Below are positions 26,056-35,734 of a stretch of DNA of 64,000 bases, piece after piece (position 1 is the first letter of the stretch; every line of letters begins with the position of its first letter). The notes beneath the pieces are model-generated. The model saw only the letters and a list, made by a program, of their open reading frames with translations. It was not told the DNA's origin and ran no database searches. The translations under genes were made by a program, and so were the position numbers. Source of the DNA: an uncultured Bacteroidota bacterium (GTDB lineage Bacteria; Bacteroidota; Bacteroidia; Flavobacteriales; Flavobacteriaceae); contig CACLGQ010000003.1 in NCBI GenBank assembly GCA_902606555.1, positions 1 through 64,000 on the forward strand, written 5' to 3'.

Positions 26056-29000
26056 ATGGTATCATTTTTTAAATCTATAAACTCTGAGATTTTTGCTGTA
26101 CACACTACAGTCAAGCTAAAAAAAAATGATATTGAAAAACTCACCTGGCTATTTTCAAATTCTGAATATTTAGATAAAAAAATTATCAATCAAAATTTTA
26201 TAGGTCCTCGAAAAACCATGGTAACACCTTGGTCGACTAATGCTGTAGAAATTACACAAAATATGGGTATTGATAAAATTATTAGGATAGAGAAATTTTT
26301 CCCTGAGAGTAAGGATATTACTTACGACAGCATGACAAGCCAACTTTATGAAGAATTAAATCAAGAAATTTTTAATATAGATATTAAGCCAGATGAAATA
26401 AAAGAAATTATTGATATTAAAAAATATAATGAAGATGAAGGTTTAGCATTAAGTAAAGAAGAAGTAGATTACTTAGAAAACCTTTCAAAAAAGATAAATA
26501 GAAAATTAACTGACTCCGAGGTTTTTGGATTTTCGCAAGTCAACTCTGAGCATTGCAGACATAAAATCTTTAATGGAACTTTTGTAATTGATAATAACCA
26601 AATGTCTGAGTCTCTATTTGAGCTAATAAAAAAAACAACAAAAAAAAATCCAAATCAAGTTGTATCTGCTTACAAAGATAATGTTGCATTTGTAGATGGA
26701 CCACTTGTAAAACAGTTTGCACCTAAATTTGGTCACAAACCTTCTAAATATCAAGAAACTGATTTAAACACAGTAATATCACTTAAAGCAGAAACTCATA
26801 ATTTTCCAACCACAGTGGAACCTTTTAGCGGAGCTGCTACTGGATCAGGGGGAGAAATTAGGGACAGATTAGCTGGAGGTCAAGGATCTTTACCATTAGC
26901 TGGAACAGCTGTTTACATGACACCTTATCCGAGGTTTGAAAATCAATCAATTGGTTTTAACGATAGAAATTGGCTTTATCAAAAACCAAAAGAAATTTTA
27001 ATTAAAGCATCCAATGGTGCATCCGATTTTGGAAATAAATTTGGTCAGCCACTTATTTCTGGTTCACTTTTGACATTTGAACATAATGAAAATGATAGAT
27101 TACTTGGATTTGATAAAGTAATCATGCTAGCAGGAGGGATTGGTTTTGCTAATTCAAAACACTCAAAAAAACTAAAGATAAAAGAAGGTGATCTGATTAT
27201 TGTACTTGGTGGTGATAATTATAGAATTGGTATGGGTGGTGCTGCTGTATCATCCACTGATACTGGAAAATATAGCTCAGGAATTGAGCTTAATGCAGTT
27301 CAAAGATCAAATCCTGAGATGCAGAAAAGGGTTTCGAATGCAATTAGGTCAGTTGTCGAATCAAGTAATAACTTTATAAAATCTATACATGACCATGGCG
27401 CAGGTGGTCATTTAAATTGTATTTCTGAGTTAGTTGAAGAAACAGGAGGTGTGTTAAACGTTGATGACTTACCAATTGGAGACTCAACTCTTTCTGCCAA
27501 AGAAATAATTGGAAATGAATCCCAAGAAAGAATGGGTTTGGTAATTAGTCCGAATGACTTAAAAAAAATCGAACAAATCTGCCAGAGAGAAAACGCACCA
27601 ATATACGTTGTAGGGGAAGTAAAAGAAAACTCGAGGTTTCTTGTTCATTCATCAAAAAACAAAAGAAAAATTATTGATCTTAAATTATCAGATTTTTTTG
27701 GCAACTCACCAAAAACAATGTTGTATGATAAAAAGTTAAAATTTAGATATAGCAATTTTAAATACGACGAAAGTTTAATTGAAGAATATATTGTCAAGAT
27801 ATTAAATTTAGAATCTGTTGCTTGTAAAGATTGGTTAACTAATAAAGTTGATAGATGTGTAACTGGAAAAGTTGCTATGCAACAGTGTACTGGTCCGCTA
27901 CAACTTCCATTAAATAATTGCGGGGTTATGGCTCTAGATTTTAACTCGATGGATGGAGTTGCAACATCAATTGGACACTCTCCATTAACTAGTTTAATTG
28001 ATTCAGGAAGTGGCTCAAGAAACTCAATAGGTGAAGCTTTAACAAATATTATTTGGTCACCTTTGAAGAATGAATTGAGCTCAATTTCTCTCTCTGCCAA
28101 TTGGATGTGGCCGGCAAATAATGAGGGTGAAAATTCTAGACTTTATGAAGCTGTAAAAGCATGCTCAGATTTTTGCATCGATCTAGGTATAAATGTACCA
28201 ACAGGTAAAGACTCACTTTCAATGAAGCAGAAATATCCGAAAAAAGAAGTTATTGCTCCGGGTACCGTGATTATATCAGCCACAGGTCATACAAATGATC
28301 TTAGAAAAACAATTGAACCTTATTTAAGTTACAATAAATCAAATATATATTACATAAATATGTCCTCATGTCAATATGAACTTGGAGGATCTGCGCTATT
28401 TCAAGCATTTAATAAAATTGGAGAGAAATCAAATGATATTTTATCAGCAAAAAAGTTTAAGAAAATTTTTAATTCAATACAAAAAGCAATAAAAAATGGT
28501 TTGATTGAATCTGGTCATGATATTAGTTCAGGTGGTATGATTACCTGCTTGCTCGAAATGTGTTTTGTTAGTGATAATATTGGATTGAATATTGATTTAT
28601 CACAAATAAAAGAACAAGATATTGTTAAAGTTTTGTTCAGTGAAAACCATGGATTAATTATTAAAGCAGATAAAAAAATTGAAAGCCTCCTAAAATCAAA
28701 AAACATAAGCTTCTACAATTTAGGAAGTTGTGAAAAAAGTAATTTCCTGAATATCAAAAAAAATAATTTTAATTTAAAGTTAGATATTGATTACTACAGA
28801 AAAATTTGGTTTAATAAATCATATTTATTTGATCAATTACAGACTGAAAAAAGTAAAGCTAAAGAAAGGTTTGATAACATTTCCTCAAAATTGAGCTTTC
28901 AATTTCCTAGATGGTTTAAACCAATTTTTAGTTTCAAAACAACTAAAAAAATCAAGGCTGCTATTATCAGAGATAAAGGAAGTAATTCTGAAAGAGAAAT

Positions 29001-29691
29001 GGCATATGCTATGCATTTATCAGGTTTTGAGGTTGTGGATGTTCACATGACAGACCTTATTACTGGTAAAGAGAATTTAAATGATGTAAATTTTTTAGTT
29101 GCTGTTGGAGGTTTTTCAAATTCTGATGTTTTGGGATCAGCAAAAGGATGGGCAGGATCATTTTTATATAATGAAAAAGCAAAGAGAAGTTTAGAAAATT
29201 TTTACAAAAGAAAAGACACACTCTCTTTGGGTGTATGTAATGGATGTCAGCTTTTTATCGAATTAGGCTTGTTACACCCTCATGATAAGCTAAAACCAAA
29301 AATGGAATTTAATGAATCCAATAAGTTTGAATGTGTATTTACAAGTGTGAAAATTAAAGAAAATAACTCAGTCATGTTTAAAAACTTTTCAGATTCAGAA
29401 CTTGGAATTTGGTCTGCACACGGTGAAGGAAGATTTAATCTTCCCTTAGATGAAAAAAATTATAATATCATTGGCAAATACTCAAAAAGCACATTCCCAA
29501 TAAATCCAAATGGTTCTGATTATGATACTGCTATAATATCGGATAAAGATGGAAGACACATAGCTATGATGCCTCATCTTGAAAGATCTACATTTCCGTG
29601 GAATTGGGGATACTACCCTGATTCGAAAGAAGCACATGATATTTCACCATGGATATATGCGTTTATCAACGCACATAATTGGTTAAAATAA
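26056..29691 (+). CDS. purL: phosphoribosylformylglycinamidine synthase (single-chain FGAM synthase)
   Basis: The 1211-residue large PurL makes FGAM from FGAR, ATP and glutamine in purine synthesis. The N-terminal PurS-like region is followed by the FGAM synthetase core: FGFSQVNSEHCRHKIFNGTF, SLKAETHNFPTTVEPFSGAA with TGSGGEIRDR, HDHGAGGHLNCISELVEETG and SGHDISSGGMITCLLEM. The C-terminal glutaminase domain holds the nucleophile in LGVCNGCQLF (Cys near 1062) and a later His/Glu in MPHLERSTFPWN. This fused form is shared with Gammaproteobacteria and eukaryotes and is usual in flavobacteria, which lack separate purQ and purS. Confidence 0.96.
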   Translation: MVSFFKSINSEIFAVHTTVKLKKNDIEKLTWLFSNSEYLDKKIINQNFIGPRKTMVTPWSTNAVEITQNMGIDKIIRIEKFFPESKDITYDSMTSQLYEELNQEIFNIDIKPDEIKEIIDIKKYNEDEGLALSKEEVDYLENLSKKINRKLTDSEVFGFSQVNSEHCRHKIFNGTFVIDNNQMSESLFELIKKTTKKNPNQVVSAYKDNVAFVDGPLVKQFAPKFGHKPSKYQETDLNTVISLKAETHNFPTTVEPFSGAATGSGGEIRDRLAGGQGSLPLAGTAVYMTPYPRFENQSIGFNDRNWLYQKPKEILIKASNGASDFGNKFGQPLISGSLLTFEHNENDRLLGFDKVIMLAGGIGFANSKHSKKLKIKEGDLIIVLGGDNYRIGMGGAAVSSTDTGKYSSGIELNAVQRSNPEMQKRVSNAIRSVVESSNNFIKSIHDHGAGGHLNCISELVEETGGVLNVDDLPIGDSTLSAKEIIGNESQERMGLVISPNDLKKIEQICQRENAPIYVVGEVKENSRFLVHSSKNKRKIIDLKLSDFFGNSPKTMLYDKKLKFRYSNFKYDESLIEEYIVKILNLESVACKDWLTNKVDRCVTGKVAMQQCTGPLQLPLNNCGVMALDFNSMDGVATSIGHSPLTSLIDSGSGSRNSIGEALTNIIWSPLKNELSSISLSANWMWPANNEGENSRLYEAVKACSDFCIDLGINVPTGKDSLSMKQKYPKKEVIAPGTVIISATGHTNDLRKTIEPYLSYNKSNIYYINMSSCQYELGGSALFQAFNKIGEKSNDILSAKKFKKIFNSIQKAIKNGLIESGHDISSGGMITCLLEMCFVSDNIGLNIDLSQIKEQDIVKVLFSENHGLIIKADKKIESLLKSKNISFYNLGSCEKSNFLNIKKNNFNLKLDIDYYRKIWFNKSYLFDQLQTEKSKAKERFDNISSKLSFQFPRWFKPIFSFKTTKKIKAAIIRDKGSNSEREMAYAMHLSGFEVVDVHMTDLITGKENLNDVNFLVAVGGFSNSDVLGSAKGWAGSFLYNEKAKRSLENFYKRKDTLSLGVCNGCQLFIELGLLHPHDKLKPKMEFNESNKFECVFTSVKIKENNSVMFKNFSDSELGIWSAHGEGRFNLPLDEKNYNIIGKYSKSTFPINPNGSDYDTAIISDKDGRHIAMMPHLERSTFPWNWGYYPDSKEAHDISPWIYAFINAHNWLK

Positions 29692-29700
29692 AATCATATT

Positions 29701-29718
29701 TACTATGCGTGCATAGTA
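29701..29718. promoter_or_regulatory. 18-bp palindrome, probable MarR operator
   Basis: TACTATGC-GT-GCATAGTA is a perfect inverted repeat with 8-bp arms and a 2-base centre. It sits in the 51-bp gap between purL and the marR-like gene, 24 bases before the marR start. MarR-family dimers typically bind palindromes of 16-20 bp that overlap their own promoters. I saw no second copy in the window. Confidence 0.65.
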
Positions 29719-29742
29719 TTTTTTTGTATATTAAGTAATTCA

Positions 29743-30168
29743 ATGAAATTTATAGAACATTCTTTAAGATATACTTGGCAGTCTGTATCTAAAATGCATA
29801 ATGAGGAGGCAAAAAAATATGGGGGTACTCTAGCTCATGCCCAAGCCCTTTTAAACCTAGATCCAAATCAAGGTATACCATCTACTTCCCTTGGACCAAA
29901 AATGGGTATGGAATCAACTAGTCTATCTCGTACACTTAAATCAATGGAGCAATTAAATCTAATTAATCGAGTTGCCAATCCTGAAGACAGGAGAAGTGTT
30001 TTAATTAAACTTACAGAGAAAGGCAAAGATTTAAGAAATCTTGCAAAAAAAAATGGTCTAAAGTTCAACAAAGTAGTTTATGAAAATATTGGTAAAGAAG
30101 ATATTGATACTTTTTTATCTGTAATGAAGAAGATTAATAATATGATAAAGAAAAAAAAGATTTACTAA
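29743..30168 (+). CDS. MarR family transcriptional regulator
   Basis: This 141-residue winged-helix regulator has the recognition helix in GMESTSLSRTLKSMEQLNLI and the wing in VANPEDRRSVLIKLTEKGKD, the DxRS signature of MarR proteins. It overlaps fadN by one base (stop and start share the A of TAATG), so it is co-transcribed with fadN-fadA-fadE. Position and the palindrome upstream suggest it represses its own beta-oxidation operon and is released by an acyl-CoA or fatty acid; the ligand is inference. In Bacillus the equivalent operon is controlled by a TetR-type FadR instead. Confidence 0.88.
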   Translation: MKFIEHSLRYTWQSVSKMHNEEAKKYGGTLAHAQALLNLDPNQGIPSTSLGPKMGMESTSLSRTLKSMEQLNLINRVANPEDRRSVLIKLTEKGKDLRNLAKKNGLKFNKVVYENIGKEDIDTFLSVMKKINNMIKKKKIY

Positions 30169-32573
30169 TGACTAAAAATATTTCGAAAATTGCTGTTTTA
30201 GGTTCTGGAATAATGGGTTCTGGAATAGCCTGCCATTTTGCTAATATCGGAGTTGAGGTTATACTTCTTGATATTTGTCCAAAGAAGCTGAATGAAAATG
30301 AAATAAAACAAAATTTAAGTTTAGATAGTAAAAAAGTAAAAAATAGAATTGTTAATGATATGTTTCAAAAGTGTATCAAATCTAGACCCTCTCCTATTTA
30401 TAACAAAAAATTTATTGAAAGAATTAGACTTGGAAATTTTGAAGATGATATTGATAAAATCAATGAAGTTGATTGGATAATTGAAGTTGTTGTAGAAAAA
30501 CTTGATATCAAAAAATCAATATTTGATTTAGTCGAAAAGCATAGAAGGCCAGGTACAATTGTAACATCAAATACATCTGGGATCCCCATTAAATTAATGA
30601 ATGAGGGTAGATCCGATGACTTCAAAAAATATTTTGCAATAACACATTTCTTCAATCCTCCAAGATATTTGAATTTATTTGAAGTAGTTCCAGGACCAGA
30701 CTGTAATAAAGATGTGCTTGATTTCTTATTAGAATACGGAGAAAAATTTTTGGGAAAAACATCCGTTTTAGCAAAAGACACCCCAGCATTCATAGGAAAT
30801 AGAATTGGAATTTTTGGAATTATGAGCCTTTTTCATCAAATTAAAAATGGTGAATACTCAGTTGAGGAAGTGGATAAATTAACAGGTCCTGCAATAGGAA
30901 GGCCAAAATCAGCCACATTTAGAACAGCAGATATTGCAGGTTTGGATACAATGTGTCATGTAGCAAATGGAGTTTATGATAAGTGCAAAGATGATGAGTT
31001 AAGAGAAGTTTTTAAATTGCCTGATTTTCTTCAAAGAATGCTTGATAATAATATGTTAGGAAGTAAAACTGGACAAGGTTTTTATAAAAAAATTAAAGAT
31101 GAAAATGGTAAGTCTAAAATTCTTGCTCTTGATTTAAAAACTTTTGAATATAATGATCAAAAAAAAGTGAGTTATGAAACTTTAAAAAATGCTAGAAAAT
31201 GCAGGAAAAGAGAGGAAAAATTTAGAACACTGATAAGTGGAAATGACAAGGCATCCGAATTTTACAAAGAAAATTTCGCTAGAATGTTTGGTTATGTACA
31301 AAATAGAATTCCTGAAATTTCAGATGATATAACAAGTATTGATGCAGCATTAAAGACAGGATTTGGATGGAAAGATGGCCCATTTGAAATATGGAATTAT
31401 ATCGGTGTTAAAGAAGGTGTTGAATTAATGAAAAAGTTTGATTTAAAACCTGCCGATTGGATTAATGAGATGATTAAAAAAAACACTAACACTTTCTTCA
31501 GAATCAATGATGGATACAGAGAATACTATGATGTAAGGTCAAAATCATTTAATAAAGTAGCTGGACAGGATGGTTTTATTATTTTAAAAAATTCGCCAGA
31601 AAATAAAGTATTATGGTCTAATAATGAGGCAAGACTAATTGATATTGGAGATAATATTTTGAATCTTGAATTTGGATCCAAAATGAACTCAATAAATCAA
31701 AATATAATTACAGCATTGGATAAGTCTATTGGCATAGCTGAAAAGGATTTTAAAGGACTAGTTTTAGGAAATGAGTCCGATCATTTTTCAGCTGGAGCCG
31801 ACATTAGTGTAATTTTTCTTGCTGCAATTGAACAGGAATATGATGAAATTAATTTTTTTATGAAAATGTTCCAAAATACCATGATGAAATTAAGATATTC
31901 ATCCATTCCTGTGATTGGTGCTCCTCATGGTTACACTTTGGGAGGAGGTTGTGAGGTATGCTTACATTGCGATAAATTAATAGCGTACAGTGAGACTTAT
32001 ATTGGGCTTGTTGAAGTAGGGGTAGGACTTGTTCCTGGCGGCGGTGGGCTTAAAGAAATGGCACTTAGAGCATCTGATAAGTTCAGACCTAATGATGTGG
32101 AAGTGAATTTGTTACAGCAATATTTCATAAATATTGGTATGGCTAAAACTGCAACATCGGGTTTTGAGGGTTTTGATTTGGATTACTTAATTAAAGGAAG
32201 AGATCATGTGGTTATGAATAAAAAAAATCAAATTTCTATAGCAAAACAAACAGCTCTAAATATGTATGAAATTGGCTATACAAAACCAATAAAAAGGACT
32301 GATATTAAAGTTTTAGGTAAACAGGCCCTTGGAATGATGTTCGTTGGAGCTGATTCAATGTTGGCTGGTGGCTACATTTCAGAACATGATAAAAAAATTG
32401 CTAATAAAATAGCTAATGTTTTATGTGGAGGTGAATTATCCCAAGCAACGAGAGTTTCTGAACAATATTTATTAGATCTAGAAAGAGAAGCTTTTTTGTC
32501 ACTATGTGGTGAGAGGAAAACTTTGGAAAGAATTCAGTACATGTTAAAGAACGGAAAACCACTAAGAAACTAA
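30168..32573 (+). CDS. fadN: 3-hydroxyacyl-CoA dehydrogenase / enoyl-CoA hydratase, FadN type
   Basis: This 801-residue bifunctional beta-oxidation enzyme begins with the NAD-binding 3-hydroxyacyl-CoA dehydrogenase (IAVLGSGIMGSGIACHFANI, FFNPPRYLNLFEVVPG, KDTPAFIGNRIGIF) and ends with the crotonase domain (DHFSAGADISVIF, LGGGCEVCLHCDKL, VEVGVGLVPGGGG). This order is opposite to E. coli FadB/FadJ and the same as Bacillus FadN, which also matches in length. It hydrates 2-enoyl-CoA and oxidises the 3-hydroxyacyl-CoA. It is followed one base later by fadA, then fadE. Confidence 0.93.
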   Translation: MTKNISKIAVLGSGIMGSGIACHFANIGVEVILLDICPKKLNENEIKQNLSLDSKKVKNRIVNDMFQKCIKSRPSPIYNKKFIERIRLGNFEDDIDKINEVDWIIEVVVEKLDIKKSIFDLVEKHRRPGTIVTSNTSGIPIKLMNEGRSDDFKKYFAITHFFNPPRYLNLFEVVPGPDCNKDVLDFLLEYGEKFLGKTSVLAKDTPAFIGNRIGIFGIMSLFHQIKNGEYSVEEVDKLTGPAIGRPKSATFRTADIAGLDTMCHVANGVYDKCKDDELREVFKLPDFLQRMLDNNMLGSKTGQGFYKKIKDENGKSKILALDLKTFEYNDQKKVSYETLKNARKCRKREEKFRTLISGNDKASEFYKENFARMFGYVQNRIPEISDDITSIDAALKTGFGWKDGPFEIWNYIGVKEGVELMKKFDLKPADWINEMIKKNTNTFFRINDGYREYYDVRSKSFNKVAGQDGFIILKNSPENKVLWSNNEARLIDIGDNILNLEFGSKMNSINQNIITALDKSIGIAEKDFKGLVLGNESDHFSAGADISVIFLAAIEQEYDEINFFMKMFQNTMMKLRYSSIPVIGAPHGYTLGGGCEVCLHCDKLIAYSETYIGLVEVGVGLVPGGGGLKEMALRASDKFRPNDVEVNLLQQYFINIGMAKTATSGFEGFDLDYLIKGRDHVVMNKKNQISIAKQTALNMYEIGYTKPIKRTDIKVLGKQALGMMFVGADSMLAGGYISEHDKKIANKIANVLCGGELSQATRVSEQYLLDLEREAFLSLCGERKTLERIQYMLKNGKPLRN

Positions 32574-32574
32574 T

Positions 32575-33756
32575 ATGAAAGAAGCATACATAATAAAAGC
32601 ATATAGAACTGCAGTTGGTAAAGCACCAAGAGGTTTTTTTAAGTTTAAAAGACCTGATGAATTAGCAGCAGAAACTATTGAGTACATGATTTCTCAAATT
32701 CCTGACTTTGATAAAAAATTAATTGATGATTTAATTGTAGGTAATGCTATGCCTGAAGCGGAACAAGGTTTCAATGTAGCAAGACTAATTTCTCTTATGG
32801 GACTTAAAGTAGATGATGTTCCAGGTGTCACAATTAACAGGTTTTGTGCTTCAGGATTGGAAACCATAGCAATAGCAACCGCAAAAATCAAATCTGGAAT
32901 GTCAGATTGCATTATTGCTGGTGGAGTTGAAAGCATGAGCTATATTCCAATGACTGGATTTAAACCTGTACCAAATTATAATACAGTGTCCAGCGGTAAG
33001 GAAGATTATTATTGGGGAATGGGTTTAACTGCTGAACAAGTTGCAAATGAATACAAAGTTTCGAGAGAAAGTCAAGATCTATTTGCTTATGAATCACATC
33101 AGAAAGCTATCAATGCACTAGAGGAAAAAAAGTTTAGTGGACAAATTGCTCCTATCAAAGTGAAAGAAATTTACCTTGATGAAAATCTAAAAAAGAAGGA
33201 GAGAGAAACGATTTTTAATGAGGATCAAGGACCTAGAAAAGATACAAGTATTGAGGTTTTATCAAAATTGAGACCTGTTTTTTCAGCAACTGGATCTGTA
33301 ACAGCTGGTAACTCATCTCAGATGAGTGATGGAGCTGCATTTGTGATGATAGTCAGTGAAAACATGTTAAAAAAACTAAACGTTGAGCCTATTGCAAAAT
33401 TAATTGGTTACAGCGTTGCTGGTCTTCCTCCAAAAATTATGGGCATGGGACCAGTTAAAGCAATTCCAAAGGTTTTGGATCAAGTTGGAATGAAGTTAAA
33501 TGAAATTGAATTATTTGAGTTAAATGAAGCTTTTGCATCACAATCAATTGCAGTAATAAATGAATTAAAATTAGATAAAGAAATTGTTAATGTGAATGGG
33601 GGTGCTATTGCCCTTGGCCATCCCCTTGGATGCTCAGGTGCAAAACTTTCAGTTCAATTATTTGATGAGATGAAACTGAGGAAATCAAAGTATGGGATGG
33701 TTACGATGTGTGTTGGAACGGGTCAAGGTGCAGCTGGAATATTTGAAAAATTATAA
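32575..33756 (+). CDS. fadA: acetyl-CoA C-acyltransferase (3-ketoacyl-CoA thiolase)
   Basis: The 393-residue thiolase carries out the last step of beta-oxidation. The nucleophilic cysteine is Cys91 in [13 protein letters not shown]. The thiolase signatures [16 protein letters not shown] (with the catalytic His) and [12 protein letters not shown] (second Cys) close the protein. The start at ATG 32575 gives the usual [20 protein letters not shown]-terminus. It sits 1 base after fadN and 2 bases before fadE, so the three enzymes form one transcript. Confidence 0.95.
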   Translation: MKEAYIIKAYRTAVGKAPRGFFKFKRPDELAAETIEYMISQIPDFDKKLIDDLIVGNAMPEAEQGFNVARLISLMGLKVDDVPGVTINRFCASGLETIAIATAKIKSGMSDCIIAGGVESMSYIPMTGFKPVPNYNTVSSGKEDYYWGMGLTAEQVANEYKVSRESQDLFAYESHQKAINALEEKKFSGQIAPIKVKEIYLDENLKKKERETIFNEDQGPRKDTSIEVLSKLRPVFSATGSVTAGNSSQMSDGAAFVMIVSENMLKKLNVEPIAKLIGYSVAGLPPKIMGMGPVKAIPKVLDQVGMKLNEIELFELNEAFASQSIAVINELKLDKEIVNVNGGAIALGHPLGCSGAKLSVQLFDEMKLRKSKYGMVTMCVGTGQGAAGIFEKL

Positions 33757-33758
33757 TT

Positions 33759-35561
33759 ATGGAAATATTAGAAAAAAATTTAACAAGAGGTGGAGAATTT
33801 ATAGTCAGAGAAACTGATTGTAATGATGTTTTTACACCTGAAGATTTTACAGAAGAACAAAAAATGATGAAGGATGCAGTTCATGATTTTGCCGAAAAAG
33901 AAATCTGGAGCAAAAAAAGTGAATTTGAAAAGCATAACTACGATCTAACATTTGAAGTGATAAAAAAAGCCGGTGATCTTGGATTTTTAGGTGTAGGAGT
34001 ACCTGAAGAATATGGTGGTCTTGGTATGCCATTTACCTCATCAATGTTAGTTTGTGATTATATTTCGGGAAGCTCGGGGTCTACTTCAACAGCATATGGA
34101 GCACATACTGGAATTGGAACTTTTCCAATTCTTCTGTATGGAAATGAGGAACAAAAGAAAAAATATGTTCCAAAATTAGCTTCAGGAGAACACATAGGAG
34201 CATATTGTTTAACTGAACCTACTGCAGGTTCAGATGCGAATAATGGAAAAACCAAAGCTGTACTTACACATGATAAAAAGCATTATTTAATTAGTGGCCA
34301 AAAGATGTGGATTTCAAATGCAGGATATGCTGATATTTTTACAGTTTTTGCTAGGATTGAAAATGACAAAAACATAACCGCATTTATTGTTCCAAATGAT
34401 CCTAATAATGGGATAAAATTAGGAAATGAAGAATCAAAACTTGGAATACATTCATCTTCTACTAGACAAGTTTTTTTCAATGAAACAAAAGTTCCAGTTG
34501 AAAATATGATTTCGGAAAGAGGAAATGGATTTAAAATTGCTATGAATGCTTTAAACATTGGAAGAATAAAACTTGCTGCTGCTGCTCTTGATGGAGAAAG
34601 AAGAGTAACAACGGCTGCTATACAATATGCTAATCAGAGAGAGCAATTTAATTCTAAAATAATTGAATTTGGTGCAGTAAAAGAGATGTTAGTTAAAATG
34701 GCAACAGAAACTTATGTTGATGAATCTGCAACATACAGAGCTGCTAAAAATATTGAAGATAGAATTTCAATTCTTAAGTCAAAAGGAAAAACACATCAAG
34801 AATCTGAATTAAAGGGTGTTGAAGAATATGTTGTGGAATGTTCAATCCTTAAAGTAGCAGTTTCTGATCACCTTCAAAATTGTACCGATTTGGGAATTCA
34901 AGTTTTTGGTGGTATGGGTTATTCAACAGAAACCCCAATGGAATCTGCTTGGAGAGATGCAAGAATTGCCAGAATATACGAGGGAACAAATGAAATAAAT
35001 AAGCTTGTTATAATTGGAATGATTATAAAAAAAGCATTGAAAGGTCATTTGGATTTAATTGAAAAAGCTGAAGAAGTTGCCAATGAACTGACAGAAATAC
35101 CAAGTTTTGAGATTCCTGAATTTGATAAGCTTTTTGCTGAAGAAAAGTATGTGATTAAGAATCTAAAAAAAGTTTTCTTAATGCTTGCTGGTGCAGGAAT
35201 GAAAAAATTTGGAATGGATTTAGAAAAAGAACAAGAAGTTTTATTACGAATTTCTGAAATAATAATTGAAATATACATGTCTGAATCTGCAATTCTAAGA
35301 ACTGAAAAAAATTCCAAAAGATTTGGAACTGAAAAATATTTAAGTCAAATTGCAATGAGTAAGCTTTATCTTTATGAGTCGTGCGAATTAACAATAAAAA
35401 AAGCAAAAGAGCTAATTGTATCATTGTCCGAGGGAAGTGAACAAAAGTTTTTATTGGCTGGCTTGAAAAGATTTACCAAATATTTTAATTATCCTAATAC
35501 CATTGAATTGAAAAGACACGTTGCTGCATTATTAGAGAGTGAAAATAAATATCCTTTTTAA
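33759..35561 (+). CDS. fadE: acyl-CoA dehydrogenase, FadE type
   Basis: The 600-residue flavoenzyme oxidises acyl-CoA to 2-enoyl-CoA, the first step of beta-oxidation. The ACAD core shows FTEEQKMMKDAVHDFAEKEI, YCLTEPTAGSDAN, MWISNAGYADIFTVFARI, LQVFGGMGYSTE-like VFGGMGYSTETP, and the catalytic-base region ARIYEGTNEINKLVI (Glu near 408). About 180 further residues form a C-terminal helical extension, as in Bacillus FadE (about 594 residues) and unlike the ~380-residue short-chain enzymes. It is the last gene of the marR-fadN-fadA-fadE operon. Confidence 0.94.
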   Translation: MEILEKNLTRGGEFIVRETDCNDVFTPEDFTEEQKMMKDAVHDFAEKEIWSKKSEFEKHNYDLTFEVIKKAGDLGFLGVGVPEEYGGLGMPFTSSMLVCDYISGSSGSTSTAYGAHTGIGTFPILLYGNEEQKKKYVPKLASGEHIGAYCLTEPTAGSDANNGKTKAVLTHDKKHYLISGQKMWISNAGYADIFTVFARIENDKNITAFIVPNDPNNGIKLGNEESKLGIHSSSTRQVFFNETKVPVENMISERGNGFKIAMNALNIGRIKLAAAALDGERRVTTAAIQYANQREQFNSKIIEFGAVKEMLVKMATETYVDESATYRAAKNIEDRISILKSKGKTHQESELKGVEEYVVECSILKVAVSDHLQNCTDLGIQVFGGMGYSTETPMESAWRDARIARIYEGTNEINKLVIIGMIIKKALKGHLDLIEKAEEVANELTEIPSFEIPEFDKLFAEEKYVIKNLKKVFLMLAGAGMKKFGMDLEKEQEVLLRISEIIIEIYMSESAILRTEKNSKRFGTEKYLSQIAMSKLYLYESCELTIKKAKELIVSLSEGSEQKFLLAGLKRFTKYFNYPNTIELKRHVAALLESENKYPF

Positions 35562-35734
35562 ATCATATTTGGCTAAGATTTATTTTACTTTTTTTAGCTA
35601 CTTATTTTGCTAACAGAATTTGGAAGACATACTCTAGATAATGTTATTGTTGATAATTATTTATTTTCAGGTGTTTCGATAAATAAAAATGGTTTTGAAA
35701 GTATTTATGAATTTCCCTAAAATATTTTGTGTAA
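35562..35734. other. 173-bp spacer after fadE, possible gene remnant
   Basis: This gap lies between the convergent fadE and CBS-like genes. No clear terminator hairpin is seen. On + a frame from about 35609 to 35719 is open and reads LTEFGRHTLDNVIVDNYLFS then GVSINKNGFESIYEFP and a stop, without an ATG. Its composition looks protein-like, but I cannot identify it, so it may be a decayed fragment or chance. Confidence 0.3.

Noticed and set aside
29658-29673. Inverted repeat TGCGTT-TATC-AACGCA close to the marR operator
   Set aside because: It lies inside the conserved C-terminal codons of purL (YAFINAHNWL), differs in sequence from the operator, and is more simply explained by coding constraint.
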